Source of the DNA: AAA044-D11 sp009705075
GTDB lineage: Bacteria; Actinomycetota; Actinomycetes; Nanopelagicales; Nanopelagicaceae
Length of the DNA: 64,000 nucleotides
Direction: 5' to 3'
Assembly (NCBI GenBank): GCA_965268675.1
Contig: OZ254179.1
Coordinates: 310,001-374,000, forward strand
Shown here one piece after another: positions 16,855 through 24,817 of this stretch. The notes beneath the pieces are model-generated. The model saw nothing but the letters and a program-made list of their open reading frames with translations, made no database searches and had not been told where the DNA came from. The translations under genes and the position numbers were made by a program. The stretch's first letter is position 1; each line of letters opens with the position of its first letter.

Positions 16855-18669
16855 ATGCGATTATCCAGAAAAATAGCTGCAATAGCACTTGTCCTCGCGA
16901 CTCCGCTTTATGGCACTAATTATGCATTTGCTGGATTAACAGGCGTTCAAGTTCCAAACGGCACCCGACCAAAAGTCGTTCTTCCTTTAATCGGTGGCAC
17001 TTCAACTGGAGTCACTGGGCTTCAAGTCTTTGGAAACGCAGGAAGTTCTCCAACATTTCCCATAAATTCTGCGGCGACAGGCGCACCTGTTGCTGGCTAT
17101 GGAATTCAATTCCATGGCGGCAAGGTCATGAACGATCCAAATGGCGTAAACATTTATCTTGTTTGGTACGGCAATTGGGGATCAGATACAGCGAAAACAA
17201 TTATTCCGACCTTTATTCGAAATTTAAGTAACTCTCCAAGATTTAATACCAATACAACTTATTCGGACATCAATGGCGTCGCCTTGACTGGGAAAATTAA
17301 TTTGATTGGCGAATATTCTTACCCGACCAACACTCTTGGAACAAGTCTCTCCGATGCAAATATCGCAACTCTTGCAAGTGGGTCTCTAGGAAAAGGAACA
17401 ATCCCAGCTGTCTTGGATCCAAATGGAGTTTATTTAGTCCTAACTGCGGTTGGTATTTCTCAAGGAACTCCGGGTTCAGCTTTCATGGCACAGTATTGCG
17501 GTTGGCATGATTCAACCAATATGAATAATCCAAACCCAGTGCCAGAATCTCAGAACATGAAATATTCTTTTATTGGAAATGCCGGAACGACCGCTGGCTG
17601 CGTAGCGCAGACTGCATCATCGCCAAATAATAATCCAGGCGCCGATGGCATGCTCTCCGTTATTACACATGAGATTGAAGAAGCAATTACCGATCCAGAT
17701 GGAACTGGTTGGTGGGATAACGCAACTGGAATGGAAAACTCTGATAAATGTGCTTGGACTTGGGGAACAAGAACTACCTCAACTACAAGTACACCAATCG
17801 GAAGCGCAAATATTGTTTCGGCAACAAATAATTCAGCTTTGCTTACAACAACGGTGACCGGGATAACCAATAACTCGGCAAGCAGCACTAACTCGCTTGC
17901 AAGATTGGTAACTAGCAATGCAACAACAACCCGAGCTGGAACAACGATTACCTTTACAACGACTGCAAATCACTCGATAGCTCGCGGAGACTTAGTGACA
18001 GTAAATGGTGGCGTAGCAAAAGCTCCATACCCAGCTGTCTCATCGGCTGCAGTTACTGCAACGACTGCTAATACCTTCACGGTTGCCGCGGCTATGCCAA
18101 TTAGAACCGCAGCTCTCACTCTTACCCCAAATTTAACTGTTTCCTCCGTACGCGCAGGTACAACTGCAACCTTTACAAACTCGGGTACGAATGCTTTTGC
18201 AGTGGGCAATTTAGTTTCAATTGCCGGCGCACCGGCTCCATATAATTTTGCACCACGTGCAATTACAGCCAGAACCGCTACTTCCTTTACGGTAAGCCTT
18301 CCTACAACGCCAGCGCATCCCAAACTAACAGGTCAATCTTTGATTGCATCGGTAGCTCGAGCTGGCACAACAATCACGTACACGGTTTCTGGAACTCCAA
18401 CTTTTAGAGTTGGCGATCTAGTAACAGTTACTTCAAGCGTTCCGGCATATGCGGTACCGGCACTAACTGCAATCACCGCAGTAAGTGGCGCAACATTTAC
18501 AATTTCAAAAGCTTCAACTGCTGGAACCGCTCCACTCACTGTTGCTTCAACAGCGAATGGAAGCCGTACGATTTCCTCCTCATATAACATGACAGTTAAT
18601 GGTGCTAATTATTTGATTCAGCAAAACTGGGTAAATCGCTCGCCTCGCGGCATCTGCGCAATGTCTTAA
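16855..18669 (+). CDS. Exported EXORDIUM-like (phosphate-induced protein) with inserted repeats
   Basis: A 604-residue exported protein (signal peptide about 1-27). The core resembles the plant/bacterial EXORDIUM family: IQFHGGKVMNDPNGVNIYLVWYGNWG, VYLVLTAVGISQG, CGWHD, KYSFIGNAG...GC, GADGMLSVITHEIEEAITDPDG (HEIEE from residue 272), ENSDKCAWTWG, and at the very end NGANYLIQQNWVNRSPRGICAMS. Between CAWTWG and the final strand, about 260 residues are inserted: a Ser/Thr/Asn-rich linker and three repeats of about 70 residues (see 17932-18561). The start is the ATG at 16855, placed by the leaderless hexamer TAGAAT; a TTG two codons earlier is less likely. Molecular function of the family is not established. 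Confidence 0.75.
   Translation: MRLSRKIAAIALVLATPLYGTNYAFAGLTGVQVPNGTRPKVVLPLIGGTSTGVTGLQVFGNAGSSPTFPINSAATGAPVAGYGIQFHGGKVMNDPNGVNIYLVWYGNWGSDTAKTIIPTFIRNLSNSPRFNTNTTYSDINGVALTGKINLIGEYSYPTNTLGTSLSDANIATLASGSLGKGTIPAVLDPNGVYLVLTAVGISQGTPGSAFMAQYCGWHDSTNMNNPNPVPESQNMKYSFIGNAGTTAGCVAQTASSPNNNPGADGMLSVITHEIEEAITDPDGTGWWDNATGMENSDKCAWTWGTRTTSTTSTPIGSANIVSATNNSALLTTTVTGITNNSASSTNSLARLVTSNATTTRAGTTITFTTTANHSIARGDLVTVNGGVAKAPYPAVSSAAVTATTANTFTVAAAMPIRTAALTLTPNLTVSSVRAGTTATFTNSGTNAFAVGNLVSIAGAPAPYNFAPRAITARTATSFTVSLPTTPAHPKLTGQSLIASVARAGTTITYTVSGTPTFRVGDLVTVTSSVPAYAVPALTAITAVSGATFTISKASTAGTAPLTVASTANGSRTISSSYNMTVNGANYLIQQNWVNRSPRGICAMS
17932..18561 (+). repeat. Three tandem ~70-residue protein repeats inside the EXORDIUM-like gene
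   Basis: Each unit starts RAGTT-x-T (17932, 18151, 18358), continues with a strand ending in F/I-x-x-G-D/N-L-V-T/S-V/I, then a P-Y/Y-P segment with A-x-T-A and a strand T-F-T-V/I. Unit lengths are about 73, 69 and 68 codons. The pattern recalls GD-x-V-T-V-x-G beta modules of phage-tail and surface proteins. DNA identity between units is low, so the duplication is old or diverged by selection. Confidence 0.7.
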
Positions 18670-18706
18670 TTCCAGATTAACTTGGGGATGAAGTTACCTC
18701 CGTTTC

Positions 18707-18726
18707 CCAATAACTTGGGTTATTGG
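18707..18726. promoter_or_regulatory. 7-bp palindrome upstream of the DUF1345-like gene
   Basis: CCAATAA (18707-18713) and TTATTGG (18720-18726) are perfect inverted arms with a six-base centre. The second arm ends two bases before the -10 hexamer TACCCT (18729-18734), so it covers the -35/spacer region and is a candidate operator. No run of T follows, so a terminator is less likely. Confidence 0.4.
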
Positions 18727-18728
18727 AA

Positions 18729-18734
18729 TACCCT
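18729..18734 (+). promoter_or_regulatory. Leaderless -10 of the DUF1345-like gene
   Basis: TACCCT is followed by six bases and the ATG at 18741, with no ribosome site. This decides the start against an in-frame TTG at 18723. Confidence 0.55.
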
Positions 18735-18740
18735 TTGGCT

Positions 18741-19406
18741 ATGAATCAGTCACAACCTCATTGGCGTAAACCACATGAAGGGGAGCATAGATTTCCAGTT
18801 TCAATAGTCGTCGCGATTGTGATTTTTCTTCAATACACACTCCCCAATAATGTTTCACTCAGTATTCAAAATTGGATCTGTGCATTAGAAGTTCTAATCC
18901 TTATCGCACTTTATGCAGTGAGCCCGACGCGAATTGCTAAACACCATCCACCAACTCGCTTTATCGGTTTCGCGCTGACTACGCTTATGACAATCTCTAA
19001 TACTGCTTCGGCAATCAAACTAATAGCTGAATTGATATCTGGTGGTATCGGAACTGCAACTCAACTACTTGTGTCAGGTGGTTCTATCTGGCTAACCAAC
19101 ATTGTAATTTTCAGTCTCTGGTTCTGGGATCTTGATCGGGGCGGACCGGGAGCAAGAGCAGAGGCTAAGAACGAATGGCCAGATTTCATGTTTCAGCAAA
19201 TGTCAGACCCCAAATATGCGCCTAGTGACTGGCATCCAAAATTCTTTGATTATCTCTATCTATCTTTCACAAATGCAAGCGCATTTAGTCCAACTGATGT
19301 TCTGCCTCTAACTCGTTGGGCAAAATTACTGATGCTTTTACAATCAACAACTTCTCTTGTAATAGTTGGTCTTGTTGTTGCCAGGGCAGTAAATATCCTT
19401 CATTAA
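18741..19406 (+). CDS. DUF1345-like membrane protein
   Basis: A 221-residue protein with about five hydrophobic segments (about 22-38, 48-62, 78-100, 111-133 and a last one near 195-216). The C-terminal part, FDYLYLSFTNASAFSPTDVLPLTRWAKLLMLLQS, matches the pore-like end of DUF1345 and two-pore potassium-channel-like proteins (Y-x-x-x-T-N-x-x-x-F-S-P-x-D). A role in ion transport is possible but unproven. The start is set by the leaderless hexamer; the upstream palindrome suggests specific control. It stands alone between the EXORDIUM-like gene and the Tad operon. Confidence 0.65.
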   Translation: MNQSQPHWRKPHEGEHRFPVSIVVAIVIFLQYTLPNNVSLSIQNWICALEVLILIALYAVSPTRIAKHHPPTRFIGFALTTLMTISNTASAIKLIAELISGGIGTATQLLVSGGSIWLTNIVIFSLWFWDLDRGGPGARAEAKNEWPDFMFQQMSDPKYAPSDWHPKFFDYLYLSFTNASAFSPTDVLPLTRWAKLLMLLQSTTSLVIVGLVVARAVNILH

Positions 19407-19436
19407 ATCGCTGCTAATTTTCTGAGGTTTATTGAA

Positions 19437-19462
19437 GAATTTTGGAAATTAACCCAAAATTC
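19437..19462. repeat. 9-bp perfect inverted repeat before the Tad operon
   Basis: GAATTTTGG (19437-19445) and CCAAAATTC (19454-19462) flank an eight-base loop. The hairpin could end the DUF1345-like transcript, but no T-run follows on either strand, so an operator for the Tad promoter 34 bases downstream is equally possible. Confidence 0.4.
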
Positions 19463-19495
19463 GCGCAGGATTCTGGCGAAAACCCCCGAATGTCC

Positions 19496-19524
19496 TTCAG
19501 AATCTTGAGCGTAATTGCTACCCT
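19496..19524 (+). promoter_or_regulatory. Promoter of the Tad pilus operon
   Basis: TTCAGA (19496-19501) and TACCCT (19519-19524) have a 17-base spacer. Unlike the leaderless genes, this gives a leader of about 33 bases with a purine-rich ribosome site (AAGGAAAAGGA) before the flp ATG at 19564. Confidence 0.5.
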
Positions 19525-19563
19525 TTACAGGTCGGCATCTTTATCTCAAGGAAAAGGATCACC

Positions 19564-19818
19564 ATGACTGGTTTATTCGTAAAGGCTATTGCAGCGCGAA
19601 ATGTTGCGCTGTCACATGTTGAAGCAAAACTTGCACGTTTTTCACGTGAAGAAAATGGCGCGACTGCAGTTGAGTACGCACTTATTGTGGGATTGATTGC
19701 AGTTGCAATCATCGTTGCAGTAACACTTCTAGGAACAAATATCAGCATTTTGTTCAGCCGTGCAGCTTGCGTTGTTAAGGGCGGAACTTGGAACTCAACT
19801 TCTAACGTGTGTGCCTAA
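19564..19818 (+). CDS. Flp-type major pilin
   Basis: An 84-residue prepilin. The processing site and hydrophobic helix are clear: REENGATAVEYALIVG then LIAVAIIVAVTLLG; cleavage is expected after the Gly of NG-ATAVEYAL, with the conserved glutamate and tyrosine following. The leader before it is long (about 32 residues). After the helix the tail is SRAACVVKGGTWNSTSNVCA, with two cysteines around GGTW, more like a disulfide loop of type IV pilins than the short Flp tail. It is the first gene of the Tad operon and by position the fibre subunit. Confidence 0.88.
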   Translation: MTGLFVKAIAARNVALSHVEAKLARFSREENGATAVEYALIVGLIAVAIIVAVTLLGTNISILFSRAACVVKGGTWNSTSNVCA

Positions 19819-20315
19819 CTAAAATAGTTAATAAAGCACTCCTTCGCTTCCGTAAGCAATTTTCGGATCGAGGGAGTGCTTCTATTTATGAAAGCGGCGC
19901 AACTGCCGTTGAGTTTGCACTTGTACTTCCATTGTTGCTCGTATTAGTTGTTGGACTAATTGATTTTGGTCGCATGGGATTCGTTCAAGTCAGCGTTACT
20001 GCGGCATCTCGAGAGGGCGCAAGATATAGCTCGCTTTATTCTTCCGGAGTTCCGAATACTCAAACTCTCGTAGATTTCATCCAAACTTCAGCGCCAGCTG
20101 CCGCAAGAGTGGCACAACTTGACGGTGCCGGGCTTCTGACAGTTGCAAATACCCAATGCTCTGCTGCTCAATCATCAGAGAATACAACTGTTACTGCATC
20201 AACTACTTTTAAGTGGCTCCTTCCGGTTGGCCTAATAACAATCATTTCACCAGGTGCAACTTGGCTGCAAGATTTCACAATTACTTCGACGGGCACCATG
20301 AGGTGCATGAACTGA
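19809..20315 (+). CDS. TadE-like pilus assembly protein (minor pseudopilin)
   Basis: A 168-residue protein with a TadE-type N-terminus: ESGATAVEFALVLPLLLVLVVGLIDFGR, then VSVTAASREGARYSS, the usual TadE block. Processing would fall before ATAVEFAL. The rest (two cysteines, one near the C-terminus) is outside the membrane. It starts at a GTG that overlaps the pilin gene by ten bases; no ATG gives the full segment. TadE-family proteins are minor pilins processed by the prepilin peptidase, needed for fibre assembly. Confidence 0.8.
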   Translation: MCLTKIVNKALLRFRKQFSDRGSASIYESGATAVEFALVLPLLLVLVVGLIDFGRMGFVQVSVTAASREGARYSSLYSSGVPNTQTLVDFIQTSAPAAARVAQLDGAGLLTVANTQCSAAQSSENTTVTASTTFKWLLPVGLITIISPGATWLQDFTITSTGTMRCMN

Positions 20316-20316
20316 C

Positions 20317-21519
20317 ATGCGAAAAAAGTTTTCCGATATCAAGAATGAAGATGGAGCTGTCGTTGCTCTTTTTGCCATTCTCATGTCATCGATCTTGGTG
20401 ATTGCACTCTTTGTCATAGTTTTTGATATTTCAGCTCTTTATTCTGAGCGTCGAGTAATTCAAAACGCTGCAGACACCTCTGTCTTGGCTACAGCCCAGG
20501 AATGCGCAGTTGGCGGAACAGGTGCAATTCTCAATATAAACAGCGCATATGCGAGCGGTGTGTGTGGGACCCAAAGCTACGCCGAACAGTTTGCCGGGAA
20601 ATATGCAAACTTGAATTCACCAGATTCGCTCTCAGATGTTTCAGAAATTTGTGGGACTGCGCCCTTAAACCAATGCGGGTCACTTGATTCAGGCCAGTAT
20701 GAATGTAAATCAGTTAATTCTGCATATAAGAATTATGTGCGAGTGAAAACCAGCACGAAACAGAGTTCTGGAAACTCGATAAAATCTCTATTCTCTTCGC
20801 TGATTAGCCCAAACGATAGCGACGTTAAAGTTGTAGGTTGCGCCCAATCTGCTTGGGGCAAAGCTGCATTTGCACCAGTCTCATTCCCGATGGCGCTACC
20901 GATTTGTGATTATTCGCTGAACGGAACAAAACTAATTAAAGATTTTGAATCTAATAATCCAGTCGTCACCGGTGGATGCACAGTCACAGACCTAAATGGA
21001 GATGTTTTTAACTATGCATCTCCAACAACTGGTTTTGACTTACTCTCTGGTTTTGGCTGTCCCGGTGTGACGGCACCAGTAAATGTTGATATTGGAGATA
21101 TTTTGCAAATCGAGTCCTCACTAACCCAAGTTGAGGGCGGATGTCCAAGTGGGTCATCACAGTTCTATTTCCAAATCTCACGATTCTTAAATACCAAAGT
21201 TTTTATACCTGTCGTTACGAGTGTTGCATGCCAGTCTGGTTCCGTTAACTGTCAAGGAAACTACCAATTCCAAGTTGCAAGTTTTTATAGCTTCAAATTT
21301 ATCGGTGGAAAATTCAAAAATAGAGGGCGCGTAGGTTCCGCGCCAACCTGTGTTGCCGGTGATCCGTGCCAACAAAACCAATCTTGGCCACCGGCATGCG
21401 ATGCGACGAGAAATTGTATTTATGGCACCTTTGAAAGGGCGATTGTGCCAGGCGCAGATGTATCGTTAGACCCATCATTCCCAGCAGTAGGCGCAATGGC
21501 AGTACAACTACTACCTTGA
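20317..21519 (+). CDS. TadG-like putative Flp pilus assembly protein
   Basis: A 400-residue protein beginning KNEDGAVVALFAILMSSILVIALFVIVFDISALYSERRVIQNAADTSVLATAQ, the N-terminal anchor and following helix typical of TadG/TadE-like proteins. The exported part has many cysteines (about 20) and would be disulfide-rich; there is no recognisable VWA domain in it, unlike many proteobacterial TadG proteins. The VWA domain is found in the TadB homologue of this operon instead. The ATG is one base after the tadE stop codon. Confidence 0.75.
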   Translation: MRKKFSDIKNEDGAVVALFAILMSSILVIALFVIVFDISALYSERRVIQNAADTSVLATAQECAVGGTGAILNINSAYASGVCGTQSYAEQFAGKYANLNSPDSLSDVSEICGTAPLNQCGSLDSGQYECKSVNSAYKNYVRVKTSTKQSSGNSIKSLFSSLISPNDSDVKVVGCAQSAWGKAAFAPVSFPMALPICDYSLNGTKLIKDFESNNPVVTGGCTVTDLNGDVFNYASPTTGFDLLSGFGCPGVTAPVNVDIGDILQIESSLTQVEGGCPSGSSQFYFQISRFLNTKVFIPVVTSVACQSGSVNCQGNYQFQVASFYSFKFIGGKFKNRGRVGSAPTCVAGDPCQQNQSWPPACDATRNCIYGTFERAIVPGADVSLDPSFPAVGAMAVQLLP

Positions 21520-21532
21520 TTGAAAGTGAGAC

Positions 21533-22264
21533 ATGAAACTAACAGTTCGCTCAAAGATGAAGAAGACGACAGTTCAATTCATCGTCATAATTCTTCTTTC
21601 CGTCCTCTCGGGCCTTTCTATTTATACATATACATCAGGTGTTGAATCCAGACTTCGTTCTTCACAGAAGACTGCAGTCGTTTTAATTGCGCTCAAGCAA
21701 GTTCCAATAGGAACTGCGCTTGGATCTGCCATTAATCAAGGTTATATCGAAGAGCGAAAGTTCCCCCACGAGTCAGTACCAACGCTGGCGCTCGAAGCAG
21801 TAAATGCCACAAATTCTGATTTAGTTGCGCTACAAACCCTGCAACCTGGCCAATTATTGTTGCAGAGTAATTTTGGAGTGAGCGCTGCAAATACAGGGGC
21901 ACTTATTATCCCTGATGGCCAACTTGCGATTACAGTCTCACTTTCAGATCCTGCTCGGGTGGCAAGTTTCTTGCAGCCAGGTTCAGAAATTTCAATTTTC
22001 GCAACCGGTCAGAACGGTGATACTAAATTCACTCAAGTTCTAATTCCAAGAACCCAGGTATTAGCAGTTGGAAATCAAGTTCTTCCATCTCCAGATGGAG
22101 CTGCTGGCGGAAACTCATCAGCTTTGATTACCGTTGCAGTCACACCGATTCAAGCCAAGCGACTTGTACATGCATCTCAAACTCTCACGATTTACTTTGG
22201 TCTGCGAACAGCAGGGGTTGATTTCGGAGTTTCGGACCCAGTAACTGATAAATCTATTTTTTAA
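21533..22264 (+). CDS. cpaB: Flp pilus assembly protein CpaB/RcpC
   Basis: A 243-residue protein with an N-terminal membrane helix (about residues 12-31) followed by a SAF-like domain (VLIALKQVPIGTALGSAINQGYIEERKFP, TLQPGQLLLQSNF) and the CpaB C-terminal part (LAITVSLSDPARVASFLQPGSEISIFATG). CpaB/RcpC proteins lie in the periplasm or wall space and in diderms contact the secretin; no secretin is encoded here, as expected for a monoderm. The gene is 13 bases after tadG. Confidence 0.85.
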   Translation: MKLTVRSKMKKTTVQFIVIILLSVLSGLSIYTYTSGVESRLRSSQKTAVVLIALKQVPIGTALGSAINQGYIEERKFPHESVPTLALEAVNATNSDLVALQTLQPGQLLLQSNFGVSAANTGALIIPDGQLAITVSLSDPARVASFLQPGSEISIFATGQNGDTKFTQVLIPRTQVLAVGNQVLPSPDGAAGGNSSALITVAVTPIQAKRLVHASQTLTIYFGLRTAGVDFGVSDPVTDKSIF

Positions 22265-22295
22265 CCAGTAACCAATAATAGAAAAGGCAAAGGTA

Positions 22296-23462
22296 ATGAC
22301 ATTCATTCTCACCGACACAAGTGACGAGTCTCAGCGGTATCAGTTCACTTTGGGTGAAGAGGTAACAGTTACAACTTCCACCTATGAACTTTATGACCTG
22401 GTAACCGCCAATAGCGCTGAACAGCTCATAATTATTGGGCCAAATGTAAAGATGGAAACTGCTCGCGTTGTTGCTGAACACTTTCGAGTAGTGCGGCCAA
22501 GTCTTGGGGTAATCCTTGTCCGATCACGCCTTGATGTAACCACCATGGGTGAAGCGCTAAGGTCTGGAATTCGTGAAGTAGTAAGTTCTGATGATGCAGC
22601 TGCACTTGTGGCGGCAAGTAAGAGATCAATTTCGGTTTCAGCACAATTAGTCGAGGCGAATAAAGTTTCTGGCTCAGTTCTTGCCCGCGGAAAAGTCCTG
22701 ATTGTTTTCTCTGCGAAGGGGGGCTGCGGCAAAACCACGCTCTCCGTAAACCTTGCTCACGCACTTGCCACTCATACCGATTCAAAAGTTGCTCTTCTAG
22801 ATTTTGATTTACAGTTTGGTGATATTGCGGTTGCTCTTCAAATTGAGCCGAAGAAGACTATTAGCGATGCAATTAGTATGCAGAGCAATCTAGATGACTT
22901 AGGAATTAAGTCATTGATGGTTCATCAGGAGAAGAATCTAGATATTTTGCTCGCACCTACGAACCCGACAGATATCGAATATATCTCCACCGAACTTATT
23001 GATAATTTACTTGAATCTATGAGAAATTCTTATGACTATATTGTTGTCGATACTCCGCCAGCATTTACCGATGTAATTCTGCGAGTTTTTGATCAGGCGG
23101 ATCGCTGCTTCTTACTAACTACTCTGGATATGCCAGCAATCAAAAATCTTAAATTGGTAATAAGTACCCTTGAAGCGCTGAACATCAGTAAATCTAAGTT
23201 GGATTTCGTCCTAAATCGAAGTGATATCAAGTCCGGGCTGACTCTGCGAGAAGTTGAAGAGATGGTTGGTGAAACTTTCACCAGCCTTATCCCTTCAAGC
23301 AATGACGTTTCTGCCTCAACAAATAGGGGAGTTCCGCTGGTAGTAGAAAATCCTCGTCATCCGGTCAGCAGAGAGATAATTGATTTAGCAACTCGCACAG
23401 ATTTGAAATTCCGACCAACCGAGATAAAGAAGCGCGGTTTCTTCGGTAGGAAAAGCAGATGA
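22296..23462 (+). CDS. CpaE/TadZ-like MinD-family ATPase
   Basis: A 388-residue protein: an N-terminal receiver-like domain without clear phosphorylation residues (to about 125), then a MinD/ParA-type ATPase with the deviant Walker A KGGCGKTTLSVNLAHAL (about 147-163), LLDFDLQFGDIAVAL, and YIVVDTPPAFTDV. TadZ/CpaE proteins position the Tad machine at the membrane or pole. The last residues are basic. A ribosome site AAAGG precedes the ATG; the stop overlaps tadA by ATGA. Confidence 0.87.
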   Translation: MTFILTDTSDESQRYQFTLGEEVTVTTSTYELYDLVTANSAEQLIIIGPNVKMETARVVAEHFRVVRPSLGVILVRSRLDVTTMGEALRSGIREVVSSDDAAALVAASKRSISVSAQLVEANKVSGSVLARGKVLIVFSAKGGCGKTTLSVNLAHALATHTDSKVALLDFDLQFGDIAVALQIEPKKTISDAISMQSNLDDLGIKSLMVHQEKNLDILLAPTNPTDIEYISTELIDNLLESMRNSYDYIVVDTPPAFTDVILRVFDQADRCFLLTTLDMPAIKNLKLVISTLEALNISKSKLDFVLNRSDIKSGLTLREVEEMVGETFTSLIPSSNDVSASTNRGVPLVVENPRHPVSREIIDLATRTDLKFRPTEIKKRGFFGRKSR

Positions 23463-24814
23463 GTCTTTCAAAACGCCTAGGGCAGGAAGATTCAGATAAT
23501 GCTAAGTCTTTTCCTGACCTAAGTAAGTTGAGTGAAGAGTTAAACCCTAGATTTGAGCCGCCTGCAAGTTCTGACACCAGTATTAAGAACCAAGTTTTAG
23601 AGACCCTTATTCAGTCTTTGGGCCAACAACTTTATTCTGGTCAGGTTGAAGAAGAAGTTCTAGAACAACATGTATATGAAGCTATCGCCTCAGTGATTTC
23701 GGCAAGCCAGCGTTCGCTGACAAGTTATGACAGAGCAGAATTAGTACAGAATATTGTTGATGAAATCTTAGGTCTCGGGCCGCTACAGACACTTCTACGT
23801 AACCCAGATATCACTGAAGTTATGGTGAATAGATTTGATCGAATCTTCATTGAGCAAAAAGGTCGAATTACTCAGACTGATTTGAAATTTAGCTCCGAAG
23901 AGCATCTAAGAAGAACAATCGAAAGAATTGTTGGCCAAGTTGGTCGCCGTATTGATGAATCAAGTCCAATGGTTGATGCGAGATTAATGGATGGCAGTCG
24001 CGTGAATGCTGTTGTTCCTCCCATCGCACTCGATGGCTCATCCCTTACTATTCGTAAGTTTTCCCAAGATCCATTTACCGTTAAAGATTTGATATCAACG
24101 GGAACTATTTCAATTGAAGCGATGCAGCTCCTCGAGCGTTGTGTGGCAGGAAAATTTAATATTGTTATTAGTGGGGGAACGGGTTCCGGAAAGACCACCA
24201 CTCTAAATGTGCTCTCATCATTTATCGGAAGCGACGAAAGAATTATCACAATTGAAGATGCTGCCGAGCTTCAACTTTCACAACCACATGTTGTGAGAAT
24301 GGAATCTCGACCAGTAAATACTGAAGGTAAAGGTGCGGTGAGCATTCGTGATCTCGTACGAAATTCACTTCGTATGCGCCCGGATAGAATCGTTATTGGA
24401 GAAGTAAGAGATGCGGCAGCGCTCGATATGTTGCAAGCGATGAACACTGGACACGAAGGTTCGCTAACCACAGTTCACGCAAATACTTCCCGGGATGCGC
24501 TAACTCGTATCGAAACCATGGTGTTAATGGCTGGAATGGACCTCCCAGTTGAGTTCATTCGTCAGCAGATTGTCGAAGCCATCGACCTAATCGTTCAACA
24601 GAACCGAATGAGAGATGGATCAAGAAGAATTACCCAAATAAGTGAAGTTGTCGGATTAGAGGGCAGCGTGATCCAGATGCAAGATATTTATACTTTTAAC
24701 TACAACGATGATCCTTCGAGCAAACACCCTGGTGAACTTCTTTCAACTGGTATTCCATTCCACAACAACAATCCTCGAAGAGGAAATCTCCCTACCTCTA
24801 CTTTGAATAGGTAG
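23459..24814 (+). CDS. tadA: Pilus assembly ATPase TadA/CpaF
   Basis: A 451-residue secretion ATPase of the PulE/VirB11 superfamily: an N-terminal helical part, ITEVMVNRFDRIFIEQKGRI, then Walker A SGGTGSGKTTTLNVLS (about residue 236-251), the Asp box ITIEDAAELQL, Walker B-region IVIGEVRDAAALDMLQAMNTGHEGSLTTVHAN, and the His box at its end. It powers assembly of the Flp pilus from the cytoplasm by driving the TadB/TadC platform. It overlaps cpaE by four bases and precedes tadB by three. Confidence 0.93.
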   Translation: MSLSKRLGQEDSDNAKSFPDLSKLSEELNPRFEPPASSDTSIKNQVLETLIQSLGQQLYSGQVEEEVLEQHVYEAIASVISASQRSLTSYDRAELVQNIVDEILGLGPLQTLLRNPDITEVMVNRFDRIFIEQKGRITQTDLKFSSEEHLRRTIERIVGQVGRRIDESSPMVDARLMDGSRVNAVVPPIALDGSSLTIRKFSQDPFTVKDLISTGTISIEAMQLLERCVAGKFNIVISGGTGSGKTTTLNVLSSFIGSDERIITIEDAAELQLSQPHVVRMESRPVNTEGKGAVSIRDLVRNSLRMRPDRIVIGEVRDAAALDMLQAMNTGHEGSLTTVHANTSRDALTRIETMVLMAGMDLPVEFIRQQIVEAIDLIVQQNRMRDGSRRITQISEVVGLEGSVIQMQDIYTFNYNDDPSSKHPGELLSTGIPFHNNNPRRGNLPTSTLNR

Positions 24815-24817
24815 AAA

